NCBI GenBank assembly: GCA_050331695.1
Contig: JBHJGP010000007.1
Location: forward strand, 1-64,000
Length of the DNA stretch: 64,000 nt
Direction: 5' to 3'
Source of the DNA: JBHJGP01 sp050331695
GTDB taxonomy: Bacteria; Pseudomonadota; Alphaproteobacteria; Geminicoccales; Geminicoccaceae
In this document: piece after piece, positions 17,355-26,702 of the stretch
Layout of the letters: every line of letters begins with the position of its first letter
How positions within the stretch are numbered: position 1 is the first letter of the stretch
The notes under the pieces: generated by a model
The model's database searches: none
Told to the model about the DNA's origin: nothing
What the model saw: the letters and a program-made list of their open reading frames with translations, nothing else
Translations under genes and position numbers: made by a program

Positions 17355-19460
17355 ATGTTTCGGTTCTTCACCAACACGCGGGTCGTCTCCGCCACCGTCG
17401 TAGGCGGTGGTTTTTTGACGCTCGCCCTGGTGTTGGCCCTCATCCATCAGGTGTCAGTCGCCGTCAGCGAGGTGGCCACGGAAAGCGCCGCCCGGTCCTA
17501 TGTCGGTCTTCTCGCCGACACCCAGGATTTCTACGCCCGCGCCGTGGTGGGGCCAGCGATCCGCAACGGCGTCAGGCAGCGTGTCGACTACCAGGACCAG
17601 CCCAATTCGATGCCCTATCCGGCGACCTTCATGCACGGTCTAGTCGCCGACATCAGCCGCAAGCACGCGGAGCTGAACTTTCGATTTTTCAGCGACGATC
17701 CATTCTACGAGCGGGAAAAGTCGGGGCCCCAGGACAGGTGCGAGCGGGAAGCGCTCGATTTTTTCAAGGCCAATCCGTCGGTGAACTCGTTTGCCCGTTT
17801 CGTCACCACCGACGGGGGCGAGCGGCTCCGCTACGCCCATCCGATCCGGATGCTGCCGACCTGCGTCAGCTGTCATAACAGCCATCCCGACAGCCCGCGC
17901 CAGGACTGGTCGGTTGGTGAGCTCCGAGGCGTCCACGCCGTCACGCTGCCGCAGCAGCGCTTTTCCGCGCTCTCCCACGCGAAGACTGACCTGGCGACAA
18001 CGATCCTTATCAGCTTGATCGCCGCTATCCTGCTAGCCGGCGGGTTTTGCGCGGTCGCCTTTGCCGATCAGGCGAAACGCCACCAGACCGCCAGCGATGA
18101 AATCGAAATGCTGGTCTGGCAGGACACGGTCACCGACCTCGCCAATCGCCGCCGCTTTCTCAACCGCCTGGGTGATGCTCTCGCCTCGGACGGCGAGACA
18201 GCCCCCTCGGCCTGCGTCGTCATCCTCGATCTCGACGGCTTCAAATCGATCAACGACCTGCACGGGCACGCGGTGGGCGACAGCGTTCTTCGCGTGGTTG
18301 GCGACCGCATCAGGACCTGGAACGAACAGGCCTTGTGCGTGGCGCGTCTCGGCAGCGACGAGTTCGCCATTCTCCTGGACAACAGGCCGAAGACCGAGGA
18401 CATGGATGCGCTGGTCGAGCTGATCGGTCGCCCCATCGAGCTCGACGGACGGCTTATCTATACAGGCACGAGCGTCGGGGTCAGCTTCGCCCCTGATCAC
18501 GGGGTTACCGTCCGCGAACTGATGGCCGCCGCCGACCTCGCCATGTACCACGCCAAATCCAACACCCAGAAATGCTGGAGCGTGTTCGCCCGGCTGATGC
18601 TGAAGAAAGCCCGGCAATCAGGCCGGCTTGCCAGCGCCGTTCGGGCGGGCCTCGAGACCGGCCAATTCGATCTGTTCTATCAGCCGCAGATCTGCCTGGC
18701 CTCTGGCCGTCTCATCGGCTTTGAGGCGCTGGCCCGCTGGCAGCACCCGAACCATGGTCTGCTGGCACCGGGTCATTTCCTGAAAGCGGCCGAAGAGCAT
18801 AATTTGATGGTGCCGCTGAGCGACTATCTGGCGGACCGGTTGATCGTCGACGCCAAGACCTGGCAGGACCGCGGCCTGCCGCCGGTCAAACTCGCCTTCA
18901 ACATTCATATGCTGCAGGTCAATGCCCGCCAGCATTTGAAGAGCTTCGAGCAACGGTTCCTCGACAGTGGTCTCGATCACTCCCTGTTCACATTCGAGAT
19001 CACCGAGGCCTGCGTCATCGGTCAACGCAATGCCCGGGTGCCAGCTCTGTTAAGCCGATGGATGGAGCAGGGTTTCCGGGTCGCACTGGATGATTTCGGC
19101 ACCGGCTATACGTCGCTGACCCACCTGAAGACCCTGGCCGTGAACGAGATCAAGATCGACCGCAGTTGCGTCGAGAAGCTCCTGGACGGCGCCGAGGACC
19201 AGGCCATCGTCCATACCATCCTCAAACTGGCGGATGATCTCGGGTTGGACCATGTCGGCGAAGGCATCGAGATCCCTGAACAGGCCAAGCGTCTGCGCGA
19301 ACTGGGCGCACAGGTCGGCCAGGGAAGCCTGTTTTCGAAGCCCATGCCGAGATCGATGGTCCAGGACTGGCTTCAGCATCTGGCGAGCGAGACGTCGCCC
19401 GGGACCACGAGCCGCTCCGAGCGCGCAGCTACCAAAGCCGCACCTGTGGCCGCCGCCTGA
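17355..19460 (+). CDS. Membrane GGDEF-EAL protein with CxxCH sensor domain
   Basis: A 701-residue cyclic-di-GMP enzyme. The first transmembrane helix is at about residues 10-32. A periplasmic DUF3365/Tll0287-like domain follows, with a CVSCH heme-binding motif at residues 170-174, then a second helix near 218-240. The GGDEF domain carries G-S-D-E-F at 333-337, close to consensus, so cyclase activity is plausible. The EAL domain has E457-A-L and keeps TE, DDFGTG and K-I-D motifs; AEGVE is replaced by GEGIE but keeps its glutamate. Phosphodiesterase activity is therefore also plausible. The heme could sense redox state or gas. It is divergent from padR. The ribosome site is weak, but the start fits the membrane helix. 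Confidence 0.9.
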   Translation: MFRFFTNTRVVSATVVGGGFLTLALVLALIHQVSVAVSEVATESAARSYVGLLADTQDFYARAVVGPAIRNGVRQRVDYQDQPNSMPYPATFMHGLVADISRKHAELNFRFFSDDPFYEREKSGPQDRCEREALDFFKANPSVNSFARFVTTDGGERLRYAHPIRMLPTCVSCHNSHPDSPRQDWSVGELRGVHAVTLPQQRFSALSHAKTDLATTILISLIAAILLAGGFCAVAFADQAKRHQTASDEIEMLVWQDTVTDLANRRRFLNRLGDALASDGETAPSACVVILDLDGFKSINDLHGHAVGDSVLRVVGDRIRTWNEQALCVARLGSDEFAILLDNRPKTEDMDALVELIGRPIELDGRLIYTGTSVGVSFAPDHGVTVRELMAAADLAMYHAKSNTQKCWSVFARLMLKKARQSGRLASAVRAGLETGQFDLFYQPQICLASGRLIGFEALARWQHPNHGLLAPGHFLKAAEEHNLMVPLSDYLADRLIVDAKTWQDRGLPPVKLAFNIHMLQVNARQHLKSFEQRFLDSGLDHSLFTFEITEACVIGQRNARVPALLSRWMEQGFRVALDDFGTGYTSLTHLKTLAVNEIKIDRSCVEKLLDGAEDQAIVHTILKLADDLGLDHVGEGIEIPEQAKRLRELGAQVGQGSLFSKPMPRSMVQDWLQHLASETSPGTTSRSERAATKAAPVAAA

Positions 19461-19868
19461 ACGCCGGAAGAGGTCCGCGCTCGAGCGAGTGCGCCCCCGA
19501 TGGTCTCGGACCAAACCGTCCAGACCTTTGAAACCGGGCATCATATATCCGGTCAATTTTTCTGGTTGGTCGGAAAGCCCTCTAACATCCGTATGATCAC
19601 GAGCGTGAATTCATGCTGATCAGCAGGACGATCGGTCGGTTCTCCGGCCTCTGTTCTCAAAGAGCCGGGCGTCGCCGACCTTCGGGAAACCAAAGCAAAA
19701 TTTTGCTTGAGGTGGGCGCTGTCGCCCGCAATCCCGTTGACCATCAACATTCCTGCAAGAGCCCTCGGCTTGGATCGGGACGAAAGGCTCTGCTCGAAAA
19801 GGCGATGGTGCTATGGGAAAGCGGGACGATGCTTGGGATAATCCTGAACCACGGACGAAAGGACCGCC
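19461..19868. other. Gene-free stretch with a 16-bp palindrome
   Basis: About 400 bases between the GGDEF-EAL gene and the dehydratase hold no convincing gene. A short open frame at 19613-19885 lacks a ribosome site and overlaps the dehydratase start. A perfect palindrome AAGCAAAATTTTGCTT lies at 19693-19708. Soon after it comes a small hairpin, GGGCG-ctgt-CGCCC, with no following T run. Confidence 0.5.
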
Positions 19869-20849
19869 TTGTTCGATCTGACTGATCTCGAAGCGGCTTG
19901 CGCGTTGGTTCATAAGCTCCTCCCGCCGACGCCTTGCTATGCCTGGCCCCTTCTTGCCGAAGCCGCCGGCCGCCCGGTCTGGGTCAAGCACGAGAACCAC
20001 ACACCGACCGGTGCCTTCAAAGTCCGGGGCGGTCTCGTCTACCTGGACTGGCTGAGACGCGAGAGACCCGAGGTCGGCACGATCCTGAGCGCCACCCGCG
20101 GCAATCACGGCCAGAGCCTCGCCTTCGCCGCCGCTCGCCACGGCGTGACCGCCAAGATCCTGGTTCCGCAGGGCAACAGCCGGGAGAAAAACGCGGCCAT
20201 GCGGGCATTCGGCGCGACTTTGGTGGTTCACGGCAAGGATTTCGATGAGGCGAAGACGGAGGCCCGCCGCTTGGCCGAGGCCGGCGAAGGCTTTCTGGTC
20301 CCCTCGTTCGACCCGTTATTGTGCCTCGGGGTCGCGACTTACGCCTTCGAACTGTTGAAGGTCCGGCCCGATCTCGAGACCGTCTACGTTCCGATCGGTC
20401 TTGGCTCTGGCATTTGCGGGCTCGTTCGGACGTGCGATCTTCTGGGCGTTCGCGCCAGAATTGTCGGTGTCGTGTCGGAGAGCGCCGACGCATACGCCCG
20501 AAGTTTCGAGGCCGGGCGGATGATCGAGACACAGACCGCCGACACCTTCGCCGACGGCATGGCGGTCCGCGTGCCGGATCCCCTGGCGCTCGAGATCATC
20601 CGCGCAGGCGTTGACCGGGTGGTCCGGGTCAGCGACGACAAGATCGCCGACGCGGTCAGGCTTTACTATCAGGCCACCCACAATCTGGCGGAAGGCGCCG
20701 GCGCTGCGCCATTGGCGGCGCTTTTAAAGGAGAACAGGGAGGGCGTGGCTGCCGGCGAGAGCGCGGTCATTCTCTGCGGCGGCAACATCGATGCCGGCGT
20801 TTTCAGCGCGATCTTGCAGGGGCAAACGCCCCGCTCCGCGATCGCATGA
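19869..20849 (+). CDS. Threonine/serine dehydratase (PLP fold type II)
   Basis: A 326-residue pyridoxal-phosphate enzyme of the threonine/serine dehydratase group, deaminating L-threonine or L-serine to 2-oxo acids. The PLP lysine is K51 in T-G-A-F-K-V-R-G-G, followed by a SATRGNHGQSLA phosphate loop. A GLGSGICG glycine loop and ILCGGNID near the end complete the site. It lacks the C-terminal ACT regulatory domains of IlvA, but a separate ACT protein is encoded next, overlapping by four bases. The start is TTG, supported by GAAAGGA six bases upstream. Substrate preference cannot be decided here. Confidence 0.88.
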   Translation: MFDLTDLEAACALVHKLLPPTPCYAWPLLAEAAGRPVWVKHENHTPTGAFKVRGGLVYLDWLRRERPEVGTILSATRGNHGQSLAFAAARHGVTAKILVPQGNSREKNAAMRAFGATLVVHGKDFDEAKTEARRLAEAGEGFLVPSFDPLLCLGVATYAFELLKVRPDLETVYVPIGLGSGICGLVRTCDLLGVRARIVGVVSESADAYARSFEAGRMIETQTADTFADGMAVRVPDPLALEIIRAGVDRVVRVSDDKIADAVRLYYQATHNLAEGAGAAPLAALLKENREGVAAGESAVILCGGNIDAGVFSAILQGQTPRSAIA

Positions 20850-21232
20850 CCGGAGGCGAAACCGATCTGAGCCGGCTCATTCGAGACCTCGAGCCCAGGC
20901 TTGACCCTGAGATTTTCGTCTTTGTCTGCATCCAGGACGACCCGCCGCCGAGTCTGAAACCGTTTGCCACCGTCCGTGAACGCGAAGGCTTGACCCTGGT
21001 GATCACCGAGAACGAGGCGGCGGCACTGGCGCTTGAGGGTGGTTTCCCCTGCCGCCGGATCAGCCTAGGCGTCCATTCGGCTCTGGACGCCGTGGGACTG
21101 CTGGCCCGGCTGACGACGGCGCTTGCCGCCGAGGGCATCAGCGTGAACGCCTTCTCCGGCACCTATCACGACCATCTGCTCGTGCCCACGGGCCAGGCGG
21201 AACGCGCGCTGAACATTCTGGACAACCTGTAG
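20846..21232 (+). CDS. Stand-alone ACT-domain protein
   Basis: A 128-residue protein with an N-terminal ACT_3-like half (PEIFVFVCIQDDPPP ... EGLTLVITENEAAALAL) and a C-terminal ACT half (SLGVHSALDAVGLLARLTTALAAEGISVNAFSGTYHDHLLV). It matches the small predicted amino-acid-binding proteins of COG3602/COG3603. The ATG overlaps the dehydratase stop as ATGA, so it is translationally coupled and may supply the allosteric domain that the dehydratase lacks. Direct interaction is inference. It is cytoplasmic and nothing is missing. Confidence 0.85.
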   Translation: MTGGETDLSRLIRDLEPRLDPEIFVFVCIQDDPPPSLKPFATVREREGLTLVITENEAAALALEGGFPCRRISLGVHSALDAVGLLARLTTALAAEGISVNAFSGTYHDHLLVPTGQAERALNILDNL

Positions 21233-21266
21233 CGCCAACGACCGGTTCCCCTCAGCAGGCGAAGCA

Positions 21267-22895
21267 TCAGGGCCAGAAACCGGGCACCACAAAATCCGCC
21301 GGATGGCTGACCCGGTAGCCGAAAAGGACCTCCCGACGCTCGCCGCCATCGAGCTCCAAGCTCCATGACAAAGCGCCCAGCGTATCGAGGGCATCTCGTT
21401 CATCGGGCGCTTCGCTTTCCGCCAAAAGCTCCACCTCGATCCGCTCGTCCCGGGGCACGGGCACCTGATCGATGACCTGAACGAAGCGCGGCTGATCGTG
21501 GCGATTGGTGACGGTCATCGAGAACAGACGGCGGTGACGACGGGTTTCCCGGATCAAACCACCCTGGGACCTCTCGCCTCCAAGAGACCGATAGCTGACC
21601 TCGACGCGCCGGTCATGGCCGAAGCCGAGCCGAAGCTTCTCACCGGGTGCTGTGCCGGCAAGACGGCTGCGGCCCACCAATTGACCGTCGCGGTAGAGGC
21701 TGACTGGTCCACTCAACCAGGGATCGTCACCGGTACGCGTGGCCTCCGCCAGCAGATAGGCGTTCGGGTCAACGCGCGGCCGGGTTCTGATCTTGACGGC
21801 GGCAGTCAGATTTTGATGTTCGATCTCCAAACGCTTGGTTTCGTCACCACTATCGAGCGTGGTCGGTCCGGCGATGAGATAGCTGGCGGCGAAGGGGCTG
21901 GTAGCGATTTCCGCGGTGCTCGGGCGTGCGAGCGCCTGGGGCGCCGTCCGCTCCAGCGCCCGGCCCGCCAAATCAGGCTCAGCCTCGGCCAAAGGCCGGG
22001 GAGCCTCTTCCGGATCAAACGCGTCGATGAACCAGGGAACGGGTTCGTCAATGTCCGTCGAGCCGGAAGGCCTGCCGGCGGCGAGCGTCAGTGAGATGTC
22101 CGACCACCGTTCCCCGGTCCGCTGATGAATTTGCGCGAGCCGCACCATCTCCAGCCGACCGGCCTCAGTGTCGAGTTTCGCCTCGTAGACCGGTTGCCAT
22201 CCGGCATTGACAACCGGATGAACCAACAGGAGCGAAACCAGACCGGCCTCGGTCAGTTCGATGTCGATAAGAGCTTCGCTCGCCGCCTTGACACCGGTCG
22301 CCAAACCGGCGAGTTCGCGCTCAAAACGGTCGATGGTCGCCGTCAGATCGTCGCGTCTGACCTCGGCCTCCCGTATTCGGGCCAGCGCTTGTTCCGCCGA
22401 CTGCCTAATTTGCCCCGTCGACGATTGCAGGCTCTCAAGGTCGAAATCGCCTTCCGCCAACCGCCGCCTTTGATCCGGGGGTATCAATTCGCCCAGGGTG
22501 GCTATCAGATCATATTGTAGCTGGGCCGCCTTGATCTCGTCATCGAGGGTCCGGACCTGCAAGCGAAGCGAACGAAGTTCCGAGGTGATCAGACGCTCCC
22601 GGGGCGAGGCCTCTTCGATCAGTTCGACCCGGCGGACCGATACCGAGCCAAGACGAAGCTCACCGCCGAACCGCTCGCCCTCGACCCGCAATGCAGAACC
22701 TTGAAGGTCCGCCGGCAGACCGGTGACGATCAAGCGATTGGTGCCCGCGGTCATCTCGGTCTCGACGGATCGAGAGACCTCAGCCTGGTTGGGATAGAGG
22801 GTAACGGCCGACACCGGCGCTTGGACGCGGTAATCGTCGGCGACCGCCGCGCCGGCGAGCGAAAGGATCAACCCGCCCAGAAGAAAAAGTCTCAC
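21267..22895 (-). CDS. DUF4139/MuiA family exported protein
   Basis: A 542-residue secreted protein of the mucoidy inhibitor A (DUF4139) family. The signal peptide LFLLGGLILSLAGAAVA is followed by an N-terminal DUF4140-like domain (VSAVTLYPNQAEVSRSVETE). A coiled-coil region lies at about 100-200. The DUF4139 beta-rich domain begins near VVNAGWQPVYEAKLD and ends with YRVSHPADFVVPGFWP. The start is GTG at 22893-22895, overlapping the GST stop as GTGA. The open frame runs another 115 codons upstream, but that part is the GST gene read in another frame. Function is unknown; the family name comes from an effect on mucoidy. Confidence 0.85.
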   Translation of the reverse strand: MRLFLLGGLILSLAGAAVADDYRVQAPVSAVTLYPNQAEVSRSVETEMTAGTNRLIVTGLPADLQGSALRVEGERFGGELRLGSVSVRRVELIEEASPRERLITSELRSLRLQVRTLDDEIKAAQLQYDLIATLGELIPPDQRRRLAEGDFDLESLQSSTGQIRQSAEQALARIREAEVRRDDLTATIDRFERELAGLATGVKAASEALIDIELTEAGLVSLLLVHPVVNAGWQPVYEAKLDTEAGRLEMVRLAQIHQRTGERWSDISLTLAAGRPSGSTDIDEPVPWFIDAFDPEEAPRPLAEAEPDLAGRALERTAPQALARPSTAEIATSPFAASYLIAGPTTLDSGDETKRLEIEHQNLTAAVKIRTRPRVDPNAYLLAEATRTGDDPWLSGPVSLYRDGQLVGRSRLAGTAPGEKLRLGFGHDRRVEVSYRSLGGERSQGGLIRETRRHRRLFSMTVTNRHDQPRFVQVIDQVPVPRDERIEVELLAESEAPDERDALDTLGALSWSLELDGGERREVLFGYRVSHPADFVVPGFWP

Positions 22896-23584
22896 CAGGG
22901 GTGAGCCTTCGCCTCGCGGGCAAGACCGTCGTGGAGGTCGAGCAGCCGATCGACATAGGCCCAGACCGGATCGTCCTTCTCCACCAAGGGCTCGGCACAG
23001 ACGGTGCGGGCCCACTGAAAAGCACCGAGGATGATGTAATCGGCATAGAGAGGCGCCTCGCCACCGACGAAAGGAGCGTTCTTCAAGGACGCCCTCAAGG
23101 CTGTCAGGCCATCTCGGAAACGGCTGAGTTTGTCGGCCCGGCCCTCGTTGAACGTCTCCAGCGGTTGACCAAAGCGCGCCTCGCGGCTTTCCCGAAAGTA
23201 GGCCTGGTCCTCTTCGAGACAGTTGTCGTGGACGTCGCACATAATGATCGCGCCCAGCGGCATGTGTAGATGGGTCAGGGCCCAGCTGTTAACGAAGCCG
23301 GTCAGCGCTTCACCGCCCGGGCCGCCGAAAAGCGATGGTTTGTCCGGATAGGTGGCTTCCAGATAACTGGCGATCTCGAAGCTTTCGTTGATCAGCTTGC
23401 CGCCATCATTGATCACGGGCACCGTCTTCGAGAAACCATCGCCGATCGTCTTGATAGCGGTGAACGGCGTCGCCTGGGTCTCGAACGGCAGACCTTTGTG
23501 GGCGAGAGCCATCTTTACCCGCCAGCAAGTCGGGCTGAACCGCCGGTCGTCCTTGCCGACCAGGTCGTAAAGAAGGATTGTCAT
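22892..23584 (-). CDS. Glutathione S-transferase family protein
   Basis: A 230-residue GST resembling the beta-etherase (LigE)-type group. The thioredoxin-like N-terminus includes FSPTCWRVKMALAHKGLPFE, with C20 and S17 as candidates near the glutathione thiol. The TVPVINDGGKLINESFEIASYLE segment forms the glutathione site. An all-helical C-terminal domain follows, with PLYADYIILGAFQWAR. Typical roles are detoxification or ether cleavage, but the substrate here is unknown. The DUF4139 gene begins within its stop codon, so the two are coupled despite no obvious functional link. Confidence 0.9.
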   Translation of the reverse strand: MTILLYDLVGKDDRRFSPTCWRVKMALAHKGLPFETQATPFTAIKTIGDGFSKTVPVINDGGKLINESFEIASYLEATYPDKPSLFGGPGGEALTGFVNSWALTHLHMPLGAIIMCDVHDNCLEEDQAYFRESREARFGQPLETFNEGRADKLSRFRDGLTALRASLKNAPFVGGEAPLYADYIILGAFQWARTVCAEPLVEKDDPVWAYVDRLLDLHDGLAREAKAHPW

Positions 23585-23814
23585 GGGAGCTCCGCTGGAC
23601 CTTCCGCGTTGCTAGGAAATCGGAGTGACATGTAGGGCACAACCCATATCGAAGCCAACCACGGGTTGGCATCGAGAGACGAATGTGCCGGGCACCCTTG
23701 GGGCCAGGATTCGTTGTAAGCGCTTAAGACCAGGGCGCGGCTGCCGGAACCGGCGCTGCGGACCGGTAATCACGTTTCGACGACGACCGCATCCCGGCGC
23801 CTGGAGATAGTGTA

Positions 23815-24447
23815 GTGGAACCGTTTTTCGTTCTGATCTGCGTGTTCGCGATCTTCCTGCCGGCCCTGGTACTTCCGGGACCAGATTTCGTTGCCGTTGT
23901 CAGATCATCGATGGCGCGAGGCACCCGATCGGGCCTGTTGACCGCGACCGGCGTTTCGATCGGCCTTTCGTTTTACGCGACGCTCAGCCTGCTCGGTCTC
24001 TCGGCCATTCTCGTGGAATACCAATGGTTGACCTGGGCCGTCCGCGTCCTCGGCGGCGGCTACTTGATTTATCTCGGCGCGCGGCTGGTTATGACCAAGC
24101 CTCGGGAAATCGATGTCGATGCCGAACGGCGGGCTGGCCAACACCACGCTCTGATCTTCGGCTTTCTGGTCACACTCACCAACCCCAAGGCCATCGTCCT
24201 GTTCGCCAGCGTTTTCGCCACCGCCGTCAGTCCCTCGACCTCGGCGTGGCTAATGGTCATGATGATCGCACTGGTCGCCGCTTCGTCCTTCTGCTGGTAC
24301 GCTTTCGTCGCGTTTTTCATGTCTTCCGGGCCTATTCTCAAGCGGTTTCGGGGTGCCCAGCACCGGATCGAGCGGGCGGCCGGAGCCTGTTTTATCGGTC
24401 TCGGCGGCAAGGTTCTGGCGGATGCCAGGAACCCGATTTCGCCCTAG
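23815..24447 (+). CDS. LysE/RhtB family amino-acid exporter
   Basis: A 210-residue inner-membrane exporter with about six transmembrane helices. Family marks are LPGPDFVAVVRSSMARGTRSGLLTATGVSIG at the start and GFLVTLTNPKAIVLFASVFATAV in the middle. Members export amino acids such as lysine, threonine or homoserine lactone-like compounds by proton antiport; the substrate is not predictable. The start is GTG with a GGAG ribosome site about eight bases upstream. It is convergent with a second LysE/RhtB gene 42 bases away. The pair are distinct sequences, not a recent duplication. Confidence 0.9.
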   Translation: MEPFFVLICVFAIFLPALVLPGPDFVAVVRSSMARGTRSGLLTATGVSIGLSFYATLSLLGLSAILVEYQWLTWAVRVLGGGYLIYLGARLVMTKPREIDVDAERRAGQHHALIFGFLVTLTNPKAIVLFASVFATAVSPSTSAWLMVMMIALVAASSFCWYAFVAFFMSSGPILKRFRGAQHRIERAAGACFIGLGGKVLADARNPISP

Positions 24448-24489
24448 TCCCCGCGTCCGGATGGCATTGATGACCCGGTGACCGACAGG

Positions 24490-25101
24490 TCAACGCTCCG
24501 AGAAAGCTAATCTGAGCCCGAGCAGTCCGAAGGCACCGGCGAACAAACGCTTCAGCCAGGCAAGCACCCGGGGTCGGGAGACGATGTAGTCGCGGGCGAA
24601 TGAGGCGCAGGCGCCGTAGCCGATGAACACGATGAAGGTCATGACCATGAACACCAAGGCGAGACCGACCAGCGAAAGTGTCGGACTGACCGTATCGACG
24701 GTGACGAACTGCGGTAAGAACGCCAGGAAAAACAGCGACAATTTCGGGTTGAGAACATTGAGCAACAGGCCGTTGCGAACGATCCGCGCATAGCTTTCGC
24801 GTTTGCGGTCGCCGGCAACGTCCATCGCGCCGCCGTCGCGGAGAATGCACCAGGCCATGTAGAACAGGTAGGCGACGCCGGCATATTTGACGATCTGGAA
24901 AGCGAGTGCGCTGGTGTGGAAGATCGCGGCCAAGCCGACGATGCTGGCGAGCGCGCTCGGCACGATACCAAGGCTACAACCGAAGGCAGCCGCCAGCGAC
25001 GGTCGGAAGCCGCGTCCGAGACCGATGGCGAGCGTGTAGAGAACGCCTGTACCGGGAAGCAAAATCACGATAATTGACGTGACGAAGAATTCTAAGCTCA
25101 T
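24490..25101 (-). CDS. LysE/RhtB family exporter
   Basis: A second 203-residue LysE/RhtB transporter. It begins with SLEFFVTSIIVILLPGTGVLYTLAIGLGRG, matching the family's first helix and PGP-like motif (PGTG here). RNGLLLNVLNPKLSLFFLAFLPQFV forms the conserved central segment. The ATG at 25099-25101 is preferred because GGAGG lies seven bases upstream; four further upstream codons are possible. It is convergent with the previous exporter and divergent from the MATE gene, so three small exporters of different substrates cluster here. Confidence 0.9.
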   Translation of the reverse strand: MSLEFFVTSIIVILLPGTGVLYTLAIGLGRGFRPSLAAAFGCSLGIVPSALASIVGLAAIFHTSALAFQIVKYAGVAYLFYMAWCILRDGGAMDVAGDRKRESYARIVRNGLLLNVLNPKLSLFFLAFLPQFVTVDTVSPTLSLVGLALVFMVMTFIVFIGYGACASFARDYIVSRPRVLAWLKRLFAGAFGLLGLRLAFSER

Positions 25102-25325
25102 GCACGCCTCCAAAGGTCCGCAACGCCTCTCGACCGCAACAGCAAACGATCACGCGGTCAAGAATGCTGGCGTACCTGGAGTGTTATCACCAGGGAGACC
25201 CCGGCCCGACCGGCCTTCACGCGGATGAGCGGGTCTTGGCAAACGCAAGGTCATCTCCGATCGAGGTCTGAGATGATACGAAAACGCAAATCTCATCTCT
25301 TTGTCAGAAGCGAAGAAGGCCAACC

Positions 25326-26684
25326 ATGGCCACGGCCAGAGACCTTACCACCGCGCCGATACCAGGCTTGATCAGACGGCTCGCGGTTCCAGCCGGCACG
25401 GGCTTCTTCTTCAACACGCTCTACAATGTGGTCGACAGCATCTATGCCGGCATGTGGTCGACCGAGGCACTGGCTGCGCTGGCGATCTCCTTTCCCATCT
25501 TCTTTCTGATCATCGCGTCCAGCGCCGGCTTCGGCCAGGGCACCACCGCGTTGATCGCCAATGCGCTAGGCTCAAACGACGAGCGCCGCGCCCGCCATCT
25601 GTTCGCCCAGTCCCTGGTCTTGGCCTTCGGTGTTGGGATCCTGCTACCGATCCTGGCGCTGTCGATCGCCGACCCTGTCCTGGCCCTGCTCGGCAATCAG
25701 GAAACCACGATCGAGCTCGCCCTCGACTATCTGATCCCGATCATGCTCGGGTCCGTCTTGTTTCTCCTGAACAGTGGCGCCAATGCCTTTCTCACCGCCG
25801 ACGGCGACACCAAGACCTACCGTAACGCGCTGATCGCCGGCACGGTCCTCAATGTCGGTCTCGATCCGCTGTTCATGTTCGTGTTCGGCCTTGGTGTTGC
25901 CGGTATCGCCTGGGCCACCGTGCTCGTCCAAACGCTGATCTTCGTCTATCTGCTCTACGTGCTTCGCCGGACGGTGCTGAGCGACGGTATTCGGCTGCGT
26001 CGCCTGATGCCTGAGCCGAAGGCCATCGGTGCGATCGTTGCCCAAGGTCTGCCGGCGGCGGGCAATCTGATGATGATCGGCACGTCCTTATTCGTCATCA
26101 CCTACTTCGTGTCCCGGTTTGGCGATGCCGCGACGGCGGCCTACGGCGTCGCACTCCGCATCGAGCAATTGTTCCTTCTGCCGACCGTCGGCCTCAACGC
26201 CTCATCGCTGGCACTGGTGGGCCAGAACTTCGGCGCCAAGAAATTCGACCGGGTTCGCGAGATCTACGCCAAAACCCTTACCTACGGCCTGGCGATCATG
26301 GCCAGCGGCGGACTGATCATCATGATCTTTCGAGGACCGCTGATGGGCCTCTTCACCGATGATCCGGACGTCATCGACCATGGCAGCGGCTATCTCTTCG
26401 TCGCGGCCTTGATCCAGTGTGCCTACGCGCTGACGATGATCGGAACCTCGACGCTTCAGGGCATGACCCAGCCCATGCCGGCGCTGGTGACGGGCCTGTT
26501 CCGCTCGTTGATCGCGCCACCTCTCTTCATATGGCTCGCCCTCAATGCGCTTGGCACAGGCATCGACGGCATCTACTGGTCGGTGTTTCTCGCCAACTGG
26601 ATCGCCGCCGTCGCGGTCTTCTTCTACGTCCGCTATCGGTTTCGCTGCGACTGCCCTCGGGTCCCGGCCACCGCAACCGCCTGA
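25326..26684 (+). CDS. MATE family efflux transporter
   Basis: A 452-residue multidrug and toxin extrusion transporter with twelve predicted helices in two homologous halves. Typical features are PGLIRRLAVPAGTGFFFNTLYNVVDSIYAG at the start, GQGTTALIANALG, and AYGVALRIEQLFLLPTVGLNASSLALVGQNFGAKK in the second half. It exports cationic drugs or metabolites with proton or sodium antiport. It is convergent with the FadL-type gene, with only 18 bases between them. No regulator is adjacent, and the substrate cannot be told. Confidence 0.93.
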   Translation: MATARDLTTAPIPGLIRRLAVPAGTGFFFNTLYNVVDSIYAGMWSTEALAALAISFPIFFLIIASSAGFGQGTTALIANALGSNDERRARHLFAQSLVLAFGVGILLPILALSIADPVLALLGNQETTIELALDYLIPIMLGSVLFLLNSGANAFLTADGDTKTYRNALIAGTVLNVGLDPLFMFVFGLGVAGIAWATVLVQTLIFVYLLYVLRRTVLSDGIRLRRLMPEPKAIGAIVAQGLPAAGNLMMIGTSLFVITYFVSRFGDAATAAYGVALRIEQLFLLPTVGLNASSLALVGQNFGAKKFDRVREIYAKTLTYGLAIMASGGLIIMIFRGPLMGLFTDDPDVIDHGSGYLFVAALIQCAYALTMIGTSTLQGMTQPMPALVTGLFRSLIAPPLFIWLALNALGTGIDGIYWSVFLANWIAAVAVFFYVRYRFRCDCPRVPATATA

Positions 26685-26702
26685 AGCGCCGTGCCGTTCA
26701 GA

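Noticed and set aside
19613..19885. Ninety-codon frame in the gap before the dehydratase
   Set aside because: No ribosome site, no family features, and it overlaps the dehydratase start in another frame.
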